Below are positions 8,034 to 17,330 of a stretch of 36,952 bases of DNA, piece after piece. The stretch lies in NCBI GenBank assembly GCA_016721865.1, contig JADKHF010000028.1, positions 1 to 36,952 on the forward strand. The letters run 5' to 3'. Origin of the DNA: Nitrosomonas sp. Its GTDB lineage: Bacteria > Pseudomonadota > Gammaproteobacteria > Burkholderiales > Nitrosomonadaceae. The notes below the pieces were generated by a model that was not told where the DNA came from, searched no databases, and was given only the letters and a program-made list of their open reading frames with translations. Position numbers and translations under genes: made by a program. The number at the start of each line of letters is the position of its first letter. The first letter of the stretch is position 1.

Positions 8034-10682
8034 TTAAATCTTCAATGTGAAACTCAGACGGAAGCTAACAGGCTCTACCGGATGAAAATGAAAATCTCTC
8101 ACGCCGTCACTTGATTCACCTGGCAGCCGCGACGTGTAAAAATAGGTGATTGCAGGATCATTACGATTGAGCATATTGAATACTTCTGTCCGAAAACTTA
8201 ATTTTCTATTGAATTCATAACCGAGCATGGCAGATAGTAGAATCGTGGGATCAGAGCGTTTACTGTTGTCTTCAATTAATGGACGCGGTCCTAAATAACG
8301 TAACCTGGGTCCACCAAAAAAACCGCCAAAAACATGATGAAAAGTCGAGCCGGTTGCAATCACTGTTTCTACCGAATTTGGCACATAATTTCCCTCGCCC
8401 GGCACTTCATTGCGAAAACGTGCATGAGAAAAACTAAAATCAGCATCAAAGGTCAACCAGTCGGTGGGAGAGTAGTAATTAGCAAACTCCAACCCGTAAC
8501 GACGACTAGGACGGCCGGCTTCTGTCGCGCCTGCATCCCCGACAAATAGTAATTCCGAGTCAATATCCAGCCACCAAAGCGCCAGGGTACTTTGCAATCC
8601 CTTAATCCGTACAGAACGCGCACCGACTTCTGCGCCGTAAGTACGAACCAACGGATCAGCGCGATTAGCCGGGTCACCACTTACCGGATCGATGCGGGTG
8701 TTGATGCCACGCGCATCATTGCTATGAAAGCCAAGGCCGCCATTCAGATAAAATTCGGTGTCCGCCCAGGGACCGAAAGCAATATTAAGTTTGGGGCTTA
8801 CTAAGCCATCGTAGCGTTGCCCGTTATTTTGACTGATATTGCTGTTAGCGACATCAAAGCGGAAACCATCAAAACGCACACCCAGACTGCTGCGCAACCA
8901 GTCATTCCATGCGATCTTATTTTCTGCATAGGGGCTGATACTGGTTTGCCACACGGTGTCCTGGCGTGTGATGCCGACTTTTCTTTGGCCATGAGTTTTT
9001 GTCAGTGCATTGTGAATATTATCGTTACGCACTTGCAAACCAAATGTGGTTTCTGAATCAAAAAAACCAATTTTGTGAAAAATAGTGTGACTACCTTTGA
9101 ATCCGGATGTCCAGCGATCATCCGGCTGTCCAAATTGATCGCCGCAAGTATTAAAGAAAGCCGGATTGAATTTTCTCCCGGAATCCCAACCAGTTAAACC
9201 AGCGCAACCAATGGGGTTGGTATTTTCATTGTCATCCAGAAAGTAAGTAAAGTTTGAAAACAGATCAAGCTTGGAATTCACGCCATAAGCCATTAATTTA
9301 GTGATGCTGTTTTCACCTTGATGGTGCCATTCACCGGTCAAGCTATAGCGCTGGCTGCTGCCGCCATCGGTAGGGTCAAGCGCATCAAAGCGTCCAATAA
9401 TGCCCTGGCCGACGGCACGCCTGGCAATTTGATCGGTAGATTTCCAGTCAGATTTTGTTGCCATGGCGGTTACACTCCAGCCATGATTACCGTACTCCTG
9501 GCCATAACGCAGCATGCCGTTAAATTTCAGATAATTATTGCCAATAGCCCACGGATCATTATTGTGTACGATCTCTAATGCATGCAATAAATTGCCCGTT
9601 CCTAATTTATGGGAACCGGCAATCAGTCCACGGTAATAATCAAAACTACCGCCGGTAAATCTGGCCATGTTTTCTGGCAGTTTCTTAAAATAGCGGATAT
9701 CGGCTGAACCCGTACTGGAAAAATCGCCATTTTCAGCATAGCTATTGCCTTTTTTGTATTCCAGAGTTTCAATGAGTTCAGGAATAAGAAAGTTGGTGTC
9801 TGTCCAGCCTTGTCCATGAGAATGCGATACCTGATTGATAGGCACGCCATCAATCAGGGTTAGAAAATCAGTGCCGTGGTCAAGGTTAAACCCGCGTAAA
9901 AAATACTGATTGGCTTTACCTTCGCCGCTGTGTTGTGTGGCGATCATGCCGGGTATGGTTTCCAGTACTTCTCCCGGCCGAATGATCGGTCGATATTTGA
10001 TCTGGGCTTGTCCAACATTACCCTGAGAAGCGCTGTCAGCAATGCCTATCATTGAACTGGCCCGTTCAGTGATCAGCATTTCACTGAATACAACCGATTT
10101 TACTTTGCTGATTTCAGACTTAATTTCTGCCGGTGTCCCGACATTTGTATTTTTTAATTTGTCGGTTTCCTGTGCACTCACATTGCTACCGACAGAAAAA
10201 GCAAGTACCAATAAGGCCAAACGCGCAATTAATATGCCGGTACCGTGCAGTAGCAAAGTGGCAAATGCAAAGCCAGCCGTATAGGAAATCAGACTCGCCG
10301 AAGTCGATATTTCCTGACCATGTGCATCACCATGAGAAAAGGCAAAGAATGCGATGATCAGGACATTAAACGGCGCACTAAATTGAATTTTCCGGATTAT
10401 GAATACGTTTAATACCAGGACGGACAACAGAATTATGTTTTCTGCATTGGGTATAACAAAGTTTACTGCGCCAATGAATCCACCGAGACTCATAATACTG
10501 GCAAATACCAAGGGTAACAGCCATACAGCTTGTCTACGTGACTGTGCAGACCAGATGCCTACCGCAATCATGGTCAGAATATGATCCCATCCTTCTAATG
10601 GATGATGAAAGCCATCAATCCAGTCACTATCAGTGACAAGAAATATTGCTGGGATTTTCAGCAGAGATAAAGACGACAACAT
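8034..10682 (-). CDS. HupE/UreJ metal permease fused to TonB-dependent outer-membrane receptor
   Basis: One uninterrupted frame encodes two proteins normally made separately. The first part (10682 to about 10173) is a HupE/UreJ-type nickel/cobalt permease with the metal motifs HPLEGWDH and SHGDAHG and several membrane helices. Its last helix, ARLALLVLAFSVGSNVSAQE, reads as a signal sequence with a V-S-A cleavage site. The second part (about 10172-8034) is a TonB-dependent receptor with a plug domain (EVLETIPGMIATQHSGEG, then FLRGFNLDHG and LIDGVPINQ). A 22-strand-type barrel follows and ends in FRLSFTLKI. There is no separate start for the receptor, whose first internal Met falls well after the signal-like segment. 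The frame is open upstream to 10874, but I prefer the ATG at 10682, preceded by GGGG. The inferred role is metal capture at the outer membrane plus inner-membrane import. Signal peptidase would have to split the product. Confidence 0.85.
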   Translation of the reverse strand: MLSSLSLLKIPAIFLVTDSDWIDGFHHPLEGWDHILTMIAVGIWSAQSRRQAVWLLPLVFASIMSLGGFIGAVNFVIPNAENIILLSVLVLNVFIIRKIQFSAPFNVLIIAFFAFSHGDAHGQEISTSASLISYTAGFAFATLLLHGTGILIARLALLVLAFSVGSNVSAQETDKLKNTNVGTPAEIKSEISKVKSVVFSEMLITERASSMIGIADSASQGNVGQAQIKYRPIIRPGEVLETIPGMIATQHSGEGKANQYFLRGFNLDHGTDFLTLIDGVPINQVSHSHGQGWTDTNFLIPELIETLEYKKGNSYAENGDFSSTGSADIRYFKKLPENMARFTGGSFDYYRGLIAGSHKLGTGNLLHALEIVHNNDPWAIGNNYLKFNGMLRYGQEYGNHGWSVTAMATKSDWKSTDQIARRAVGQGIIGRFDALDPTDGGSSQRYSLTGEWHHQGENSITKLMAYGVNSKLDLFSNFTYFLDDNENTNPIGCAGLTGWDSGRKFNPAFFNTCGDQFGQPDDRWTSGFKGSHTIFHKIGFFDSETTFGLQVRNDNIHNALTKTHGQRKVGITRQDTVWQTSISPYAENKIAWNDWLRSSLGVRFDGFRFDVANSNISQNNGQRYDGLVSPKLNIAFGPWADTEFYLNGGLGFHSNDARGINTRIDPVSGDPANRADPLVRTYGAEVGARSVRIKGLQSTLALWWLDIDSELLFVGDAGATEAGRPSRRYGLEFANYYSPTDWLTFDADFSFSHARFRNEVPGEGNYVPNSVETVIATGSTFHHVFGGFFGGPRLRYLGPRPLIEDNSKRSDPTILLSAMLGYEFNRKLSFRTEVFNMLNRNDPAITYFYTSRLPGESSDGVRDFHFHPVEPVSFRLSFTLKI

Positions 10683-10958
10683 GAGTAACCCCAACAAGAG
10701 GAAAATGCCTCTGTGGATTGCACATGGAAGGAGAAAATTTATTAATATTTTATTTGTTATGCTTTGTCGCAAAGAAATATATCTCTTGGGATTGGTTCTT
10801 GAATCCGTGCAACAAAGGCTATCGCGCAGAGAATCGTATAAAAATATGGCTATGAAACTCGCGATATTTTGCATCCACCATGATGAAACTCATATTATGA
10901 TTGATCATTTTTCAGGTTTTTGAGTAACTTGCGACATCTATTCAATAATAGAAGTAAT

Positions 10959-10975
10959 GATAATTAGCTATTATC
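10959..10975. promoter_or_regulatory. GATAAT-N5-ATTATC palindrome upstream of the metal-receptor gene
   Basis: A perfect 6-bp inverted repeat, GATAAT and ATTATC with a 5-base spacer, lies about 280 bases upstream of the fusion-gene start. It overlaps the reconstructed 3' end of the DUF2971 gene. It resembles Fur-family half-sites, although the spacing is two bases shorter than the classic 19-bp Fur box. Metal-responsive control is a guess from the downstream function. Confidence 0.25.
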
Positions 10976-11655
10976 TCAATAACTTAAGACGCCATGAAAG
11001 TGACAAATTGCCGCTGCGAGTAATTCGCTCGCAATATCCATAGGACTCAAATCACACCGGGTGCCGCGCATCAATCCGATTAACTTCAACGAATCCAATC
11101 CAAAAGATTCCAGGCTCAATGACTCAAAATACACTTTTTTCCTTGTGAGTTAATCTGACAAAGTGATCGTTCAGGCGGCAGGTTATTCGTATCTCTTTTT
11201 CGTAACCCCAGCTTGAGAATTTTTTTGAAATCAATTGATTTAAATCGGATTCAACAAAACCGCCACGCTGAATTGCGGCATCAACATCCAATTTAAAGCG
11301 CTCAGGCTGATAATCAATGTGAATGGCTTCTTCATCGGGAATTTCAAACAATAAAGCACCCCGCCGCAAGCAACGAGGAATTAAACCCGAAAGAGATTAA
11401 CGCGACACCGCGATGACTATTCGCATAGTGACTCCAAAGCACAGGATCCTGATATTGTTCTGAAAAACAAATCACACCATACTGCTCGTTCACTTGCTTT
11501 TTGAATGTTTCCTGGGTATCGCTATCGGAAAAATCGGCAGCACACAACTGAAACGGATCACTCAGTTCATTGATGCGCGAAATTTTCAAACGGCGGTCAC
11601 GCAATGCTTTGAGTGCAAATTCAGAAGAAATGAAGTGGTATACAATCATGAACAA
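10976..11655 (-). pseudogene. DUF2971-family protein, broken in two places
   Basis: The pieces read as one DUF2971 protein. The N-terminus is YHFISSEFALKALRDRRLKI and is followed by YGVICFSEQYQDPVLWSHYA and SHRGVAL. A second frame continues LFEIPDEEAIHIDYQPERF and WGYEKEIRI. A third frame gives YFESLSLESFGLDSLKLIG and RGTRCDLSPMD, and stops at 10976. The last break is in a six-base A run near 11137. The first break, near 11360-11400, includes about 45 bases that do not fit the family and add no whole number of codons, so this gene may be truly damaged. DUF2971 proteins have no established activity and are often found near mobile or defence genes. Here the gene follows an HNH gene on the same strand. 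Confidence 0.6.
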
Positions 11656-11736
11656 ATATCCGCAACAAGTAGGGTTTCAATAAGCGGATCGGAGCGCGTC
11701 GCACCATCAATCGTTCGACGCAATACAAATAACGCC

Positions 11737-12069
11737 CTACTTTACTGAGTAATCTAACATTGGCGGATAATCGAAAACAATCCTGACAATTGGCGCAACA
11801 GTTTCTTTTGTAATGTTTCGTTCCTTGCAAAAACTCGAGTCCAGCCAAACAGAAAGAAACTTTGCTCCCTTACTTGCATTGCAAGACATGCAGCATCTCG
11901 CAATGTTTGCGCGAGTAATTATCCTCGCATCGTTTACAATATGCTCCCACGATGGCTTCGATTTTCGCGTTTGATTCGGTGCGATAAATTCAACCCCACA
12001 ATACACGCAATGAGTATCTCTTTCGATGACTTCACGTTCTAGCCAGTCTCGAATATTCCAGCGATTCAT
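11737..12069 (-). CDS. HNH endonuclease-like protein
   Basis: This compact 110-residue protein carries a zinc-ribbon HNH fold: CVYC near residue 21, SWEHIVND near 40-47 and ARCCMSCNASKGAK near 57-70. The pattern C-x2-C ... EH ... C-x2-C-N-x2-KG is typical of small stand-alone HNH nucleases, with the EH histidine as the likely catalytic base. No other domain is present. It begins 9 bases after the thrC stop, so it may be transcribed with alaA-hom-thrC, and the broken DUF2971 gene follows it. Its target is unknown. It could be a homing-type or defence-associated nuclease remnant. Confidence 0.7.
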   Translation of the reverse strand: MNRWNIRDWLEREVIERDTHCVYCGVEFIAPNQTRKSKPSWEHIVNDARIITRANIARCCMSCNASKGAKFLSVWLDSSFCKERNITKETVAPIVRIVFDYPPMLDYSVK

Positions 12070-12078
12070 CAGATGGTT

Positions 12079-13493
12079 CTACACTGATATCTTGCACTGC
12101 TCTTCGATATACACTTTGATCGATTGCGCATCCGCATCTTTGACCACATAACGCTGCGGCAAACTTTCCAAATCCTCAAAACCAGCCGGTCGTTCCGGTT
12201 CGTGGCCAATGGCTTCCTGGATGCTCTCGGCGAATTTCGCAGGCAATGCGGTTTCCAGGCAAATCAGCGGCACGCCCGCTTCACGATGCTCTTGTCCGAC
12301 TTTCAGGCCATCTGCGGTATGCGTATCGACCAGCACGTGATAGCGCTGATAGATATCGCGAATGGTTGCAATCCGCGCTGCATGACTGCTGCTTCCGGAC
12401 ACAAACCCGTAGTCCTTGATTTTTGCAAACAGCGGTGTCAACGACAAATCAAAGGCATTGCCTTTATCCACTGCTGACCATAAATCAGAGATCTGATTGG
12501 CGTTTCTGCCGGTCAGGTCGAAAATGAAACGTTCGAAGTTGGAAGCTTTGGAAATATCCATCGACGGACTGCTGGTGTGCTTCGTTTCTGTTGTTGCACG
12601 CGGCCGGTAAACGCCGGTTCTAAAAAATTCGTCGAGCACGTCATTTTCGTTGGTCGCCAGAATCAAGTGCTTAATTGGCAATCCCATCATTCTGGCTACA
12701 TGCCCGGCGCAAATATTGCCAAAATTGCCCGATGGCACGGCAAATGAAACTTGCTCGTTATTACTTTTCGTCGCTGCAAAATAGCCTTTGAAGTAATACA
12801 CCACCTGCGCGACGATGCGCGCCCAGTTGATCGAATTGACCGTGCCGATCTGGTGGGCTTGTTTGAAGAGCATGATCGTTACTAACGGCCTTGACGATAT
12901 CCTGGCAATCGTCGAAAACGCCGCGAATGGCGATGTTGAAAATATTTTTGTCCTGCAGCGAAAACATTTGTGCTGTTTGGAAACGACTCATTTTTCCTAA
13001 AGGTGACAGCATGAAAACACGAATACCGTGTTTACCCCGCATGGCATATTCAGCGCTGGAACCGGTATCGCCCGAGGTTGCACCGAGAATGTTCAACTCT
13101 GCGCCGGTTTTCTCCAGTTGATATTGAACAGATTGCCGAGCAATTGCATCGCGATATCCTTAAACGCCAAGGTCGGTCCATTGGATAATCCCAGAATATG
13201 CAAACCCGGTTCCAGTGTCTTAAGCGTGATATCCGCGCTGCCAAAATTTCTGGCGTATAGGTTTGGTAAATCAGATTGCGCAAATCATCCGCTGGAATAT
13301 CATCGACAAAGCGCGACAGGATCTCGAATGCAAGCGCCGGATAACTCAAGCTGCGCCATGCATTCAATTCCGCTATTGTAATTTGTGGATACGCTTCAGG
13401 TATCGCCAGTCCACCATCAGGCGACAAACCACTTAACAGGATTTCAGAAAAAGATTTGGGTGGCATTCCACCGCGAGTTGAAATATAACGCAT
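12079..13493 (-). CDS. thrC: Threonine synthase (three frameshifts)
   Basis: Threonine synthase converts O-phosphohomoserine to threonine with pyridoxal phosphate. The N-terminus MRYISTRGG and the later segments LNILGATSGDTGSSAEYAMR, QIGTVNSINWARIVAQVVYY and VPSGNFGNICAGHVARMMGL match the long bacterial form. The frame breaks three times. Near 13240 one T is missing (PEIFGSADI expected). Near 13125 one C is missing (LFQYQLEKTGAELN expected). Near 12875 one base is extra (NDHAFKQAHQIG expected). The net length fits about 471 codons, the family size. The PLP-lysine region (LAFKDIAMQ) appears only in the corrected frame. It lies downstream of hom and completes the pathway. An autotroph needs this gene, so sequence errors are the best explanation. 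Confidence 0.88.
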
Positions 13494-13526
13494 GCTTAAT
13501 TATTGAATTGAGAAAAGGCTATTGCA

Positions 13527-13595
13527 TCACACAACAGCATTAAAAAACAGAGAAAGCGCCAGAGAAATGGATGCAATACTTATCACCACACCCAT
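13527..13595 (-). CDS. Possible 22-residue hydrophobic peptide between hom and thrC
   Basis: A tiny frame starting MGVVISIASISLALS, rich in Ile, Val, Leu and Ser, fills part of the 117-base hom-thrC gap. A purine-rich AGGAATGGA lies 13 or more bases upstream. It has no Thr/Ile codon run like the enterobacterial thr leader and no terminator hairpin nearby. It may be chance. Confidence 0.15.
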   Translation of the reverse strand: MGVVISIASISLALSLFFNAVV

Positions 13596-13610
13596 TTCAA
13601 GATTCCATTC

Positions 13611-14923
13611 CTAATTATTTAATTCTTCGATGCGAATGCGGATGACTTTATTCGTCACAACCGGCAGGGATTCAATGCGGGCAATCGCCGCATTGATATT
13701 TTTTTCAACCGTCAGGTGCGTCAGCATAATAATGCTAACCCGGTCCGAATCACTGCCCGGTTCCTTCTGAATCAAAGCGCTGATGGAAATATTATTTTCT
13801 GCCACGATGTGCGTAATTTCTGCCATTACACCCGGTTTATCAATTACCTGCATTCTCAGGTAATACGATGTTTCCACATCGTTCATCGAAATCACCGGCG
13901 TATCCGACAACAAATCAGGCTGGAATGATAGGGTTGGGACCCGATGCATCGGGTCAGCGGTTTGCATGCGCGTCACATCCACCAGATCAGCAATCACCGA
14001 ACTGGCGGTCGGCTCAGCACCCGCTCCGGCACCGTAGTAGAGTGTCGCGCCAACAGCGTCTCCTTGACGACAATGGCATTCATCACGCCTTCGACATTGG
14101 CAATTAAACGGCGCACCGGAATTAATGTGGGAGGCACGCGCAATTCAATGCCTTTTTCCACGCGTTTGGTAATTCCCAACAGTTTGATCCGGTAACCGAG
14201 TTCTTCGGCATAGCGAATATCTTCGCCGGTCAGCTTGGTAATTCCTTCGGTATAAACCTTACTGAATTGCACCGGGATACCGAATGCAATCGCTGACATT
14301 AATGTAATTTTATGCGCTGCATCAATGCCTTCAATGTCATACGTGGGGTCCGATTCGGCATAACCCAATTTTTGCGCCTCCGCTAAAACCTGCTCAAAGG
14401 ATAACCCCTTATCGCGCATTTCCGACAAAATAAAATTTGAAGTGCCGTTGATAATACCGGCAATCCAGGTAATACGATTTGCGGTCAATCCTTCACGCAG
14501 CGCTTTGATAATTGGGATCCCGCCCGCCACAGCCGCTTCAAAAGCCACCATCACGCCTTTTGCTCGCGCTGCTGCAAATATTTCGGTTCCATGGTTCGCC
14601 AGCAGGGCTTTATTAGCCGTCACGACATGTTTACCGTGCGCAATCGCTTCCAGTATCAAATCCTTGGCAATCGTCTGGCCGCCGATCAGTTCCACCACAA
14701 TATCGATATCAGGATGGGTAGTAACCTCATGCGCATTATCGGTCACAATCACATCCTGATCCGCAAAACTACGCGCCCGATCCAAATCCCGGTCGGCAAT
14801 CATTTTGACTTTAATTTCACGACCCGCACGACGAGCTATTTCTTCCTGATTGCGTTTAAGAACGGTGTACGTACCCCCGCCCACAGTACCAATTCCTAAT
14901 AAACCAATATTGATAGGTTTCAT
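13611..14923 (-). CDS. hom: Homoserine dehydrogenase (one frameshift)
   Basis: The enzyme reduces aspartate semialdehyde to homoserine with NAD(P)H, the branch point to threonine and methionine. The N-terminal Rossmann motif is GLLGIGTVGGGT. The catalytic domain includes VTANKALLA, EAAVAGGIPIIK and GIINGTSNFILSEM, and the C-terminal ACT domain starts near YYLRMQVIDKPGVMAEITHI. The frame breaks near 14054, where one G is missing: the expected VKETLVGATLYYGAGAGAEP is restored by reading CTGGTTGGC for CTGTTGGC. With it the protein is about 437 residues, the usual size of ACT-containing bacterial Hom. It lies 92 bases downstream of alaA and upstream of thrC, a common betaproteobacterial order. 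Confidence 0.92.
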
Positions 14924-15015
14924 AAAATTTAAAAGTTAAAAAAACTGATTGAATAACCGGTTACCGGATTATATGAGCCAGCCGTCGAGAAATAAATAGT
15001 CAAAAAATTCCCGAA

Positions 15016-16242
15016 CTATGTCCCGTGGCGTTTCCGATAACGCTGAAGATAATGCGCAATGCGCCCCATCGCTTCCGTCAGATCATCCACATTGGGCAGG
15101 AATACCACGCGAAAGTGATCCGGATGCCGCCAATTAAAACCGCTGCCCTGAACCAACAAAACCTTTTCTTCCAATAAAAGATCCAGTACAAATTTTTGGT
15201 CATCCTCAATGGGATAAATTTCAGGGTCCAAACACGGAAACAAATACAAAGCCGCTTGTGGTTTAAAACAGCTTACGCCGGGAATATCTGTCAATAATTT
15301 CCAAGCCACATCACGCTGTCGCATCAGTCGGCCAGTTGGCAGTGTCAAATCATAAATACTCTGATAACCGCCCAATGCGGTTTGAATGCCAAACTGCGAG
15401 GGTACATTGGCGCATAATCGCATAGAGGCCAGCATATTCAACCTTGAAATGTAATCGCGCGCGTGCTTCTTTTCACCCGAAACAACAGCCCAACGAGAAC
15501 GAAAACCCGCTGCACGGTAATTTTTTGATAATCCATTAAACGTTACACACAATACATCATCAGCCAATGAAGCAATTGACGTATGGATTGCTTCCTCGTA
15601 CAAAATCTTGTCATAAATCTCGTCGGCATAAATGATCAATTGATGCTGGCGAGCAATTTCAATAATCTCCAGCAATAATTCTTCCGGATACAGCGCGCCA
15701 GTAGGATTATTCGGATTGATGATGACAATTGCACGTGTTCTGGGTGTAATTTTGGCGCGGATATCATCCAGATCAGGTAACCAGCCCGATGCTTCGTCAC
15801 ACAGATAATGCCTTGCCTTACCTCCCGAGAGGACCACTGCAGCAGTCCATAGGGGATAATCGGGCATAGGTATCAGCACTTCATCGCCATTATCTAGCAA
15901 CGCCTGCATCGTCAAAACGACCAGTTCCGATACCCCGTTACCAATGAAAATATCATCCAATTGTACATTCTTAATCTGCTTTTCCTGGGTGTAATGCATG
16001 ATCGCTTTGCGAGCTGCAAATAAACCTTTGGAATCGCAATAGCCTGAAGCATCCGACAAATTACGAATGACATCTTGCAGGATTTCCTCTGGCACATCAA
16101 AACCAAACGTAGCCGGATTACCAATATTCAGCTTAATAATGTGATGACCTTCTTCTTCCATCTGCCGGGCGCGTTCAAGCACAGGACCGCGAATGTCATA
16201 ACAAACATTTGTTAATTTACTGGATTTTAAAATTGGGCGCAT
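15016..16242 (-). CDS. alaA: PLP-dependent aminotransferase, AlaA-type (glutamate-pyruvate)
   Basis: This fold-type I aminotransferase of 408 residues is very close in motif order to E. coli AlaA: KSSKLTNVCYDIRGPVLERA, KLNIGNPATFGFD, YCDSKGLFAARKAIM, PDYPLWTAAV and INPNNPTGALYPEELL. YADEIYDKILY follows, then the PLP-lysine region FNGLSKNYRAAGFRSRW. I chose the ATG at 16242 because it aligns with the AlaA N-terminus. An upstream Met at 16314 would add 24 unrelated residues. It makes alanine from pyruvate and glutamate, and adjacency to hom and thrC suggests joint amino-acid synthesis. The residue after AAGFR differs from the usual QGW (here SRW). The gene is intact. Confidence 0.9.
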   Translation of the reverse strand: MRPILKSSKLTNVCYDIRGPVLERARQMEEEGHHIIKLNIGNPATFGFDVPEEILQDVIRNLSDASGYCDSKGLFAARKAIMHYTQEKQIKNVQLDDIFIGNGVSELVVLTMQALLDNGDEVLIPMPDYPLWTAAVVLSGGKARHYLCDEASGWLPDLDDIRAKITPRTRAIVIINPNNPTGALYPEELLLEIIEIARQHQLIIYADEIYDKILYEEAIHTSIASLADDVLCVTFNGLSKNYRAAGFRSRWAVVSGEKKHARDYISRLNMLASMRLCANVPSQFGIQTALGGYQSIYDLTLPTGRLMRQRDVAWKLLTDIPGVSCFKPQAALYLFPCLDPEIYPIEDDQKFVLDLLLEEKVLLVQGSGFNWRHPDHFRVVFLPNVDDLTEAMGRIAHYLQRYRKRHGT

Positions 16243-16481
16243 AAGTAAGATAAATACATCCACAGGAATGAAATAGAATCTCAGAACCTGCAATAAAATA
16301 GTTTCTCTAGTCAATTAATGCGGCATTATATACGTAATCCCTGTTATTTTTTAATGGACAAGAAGATAAGCTCCGTCATTAATCACTTATCTAAAACGCT
16401 CGTGCCAAATTCTGAAGTCTTACAGCTGGTCAATTTGATTTAGAAATTTGACTTTGCTGGTTCGGTGGGCGACAAAATAAC

Positions 16482-16757
16482 TTACAAACTAAAAAATCTA
16501 CCAATCAATACATTGATTATATTATTTCTTATCATTATTATAATTTTCTGTGTGTCCATTTGCACCTCTTCATTTTTAACCAATTGATCGATAGGTATTT
16601 TTTAGAAAAGAGTCAGGCTCAAAATCTGTAGAGTTGTGTAAAGTGATGTCTCGGTATTGAGCCTCTTTTTCACGATGGAAACCAAGAGATAAACCGATAT
16701 GGCAATCCATATCTGTGTCTTTACTGCGTTCTCAGAACGAGCGAAGATTTCCGCAAT
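16482..16757 (-). pseudogene. C-terminal remnant of an IS4-type transposase
   Basis: The minus strand reads SENAVKTQIWIAISVYLLV, then KKRLNTETSLYT and LQILSLTLF, the characteristic C-terminal helix of one IS4-family transposase group. After a frame break at about 16601 it continues KIPIDQLVKNEEVQ to a stop at 16482. Upstream the similarity ends within about 20 residues, so the catalytic DDE part is missing. I could not find matching terminal repeats. It is a dead insertion fragment in the 720-base gap between alaA and the SmbP relic; the rest of that gap holds nothing I recognise. Confidence 0.6.
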
Positions 16758-16961
16758 TTAGAAGCGCATAGCAAGACTATGCAATGAAAAACTGAGGAAA
16801 TATGAATCGTTTTCCCCTTGGCGCAGCAGATTGACCTTATGTTCGACAGGTTTCTAAATTGCCGCATAACATAGTGCGATCAATAAGAATGAACTTGGAC
16901 ACTTAGGCAATGAGTATCATCCGTTGGTGATTTTTCAAGCAGCCGTTCGGGGGGTAACATT

Positions 16962-17246
16962 ATGAAAATCAAACAAACAACATATATTTTTGCGATCTGT
17001 ATTAGTGCTCTGCCTTAGTTCTCCTGCAATTACATCCAATTCAAATCATCATGCTGCCGAAGACATGAAACATACATAAATGCATAAGCTTCTGAACAAG
17101 AGTATGCCGAAGCATGCCAAACACATGAATGAGTCAATTAAGCATTTGAAGGAAGCCTCTCGTATGTAAAGCAGGGGCATGCAGATGTTGCAACCAAGCA
17201 TACGACAGAAGCTTTGAAGTATATGCGATGCTCGTCTACCGAGTAG
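16962..17246 (+). pseudogene. SmbP-like small metal-binding protein, degraded
   Basis: Reading across frames gives a signal peptide (MKIKQTTYIFAICISAL), then SPAITSNSNHHAAEDMKHT, MHKLLNKSMPKHAKHMNES and IKHLKEASRM. It ends KQGHADVATKHTTEALKYMR. The last part matches the His-rich repeat of Nitrosomonas SmbP (IKHL...GH..VATKH..EA...), a periplasmic copper-binding protein. Lesions are an indel near 17017, an in-frame TAA in the HT/MH stretch and an indel near 17168. A GGGGG ribosome-binding site precedes the ATG. It could be a genuine pseudogene beside transposon debris, or an intact gene hit by the same indel errors seen elsewhere. The in-frame stop slightly favours real decay. Confidence 0.6.
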
Positions 17247-17330
17247 GAAATAGACAAACAAGTCTAATAAAGGCAGATACGCTGTTGAAAGGATTATCCG
17301 CTTTTCTAAAACTTATTTATCTGATGTTTG

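Noticed and set aside
10633..10923. Plus-strand ORF of 96 codons opposite the permease N-terminus
   Set aside because: It lies mainly antisense to the fusion gene and its leader, has no ribosome-binding site and shows no family similarity.
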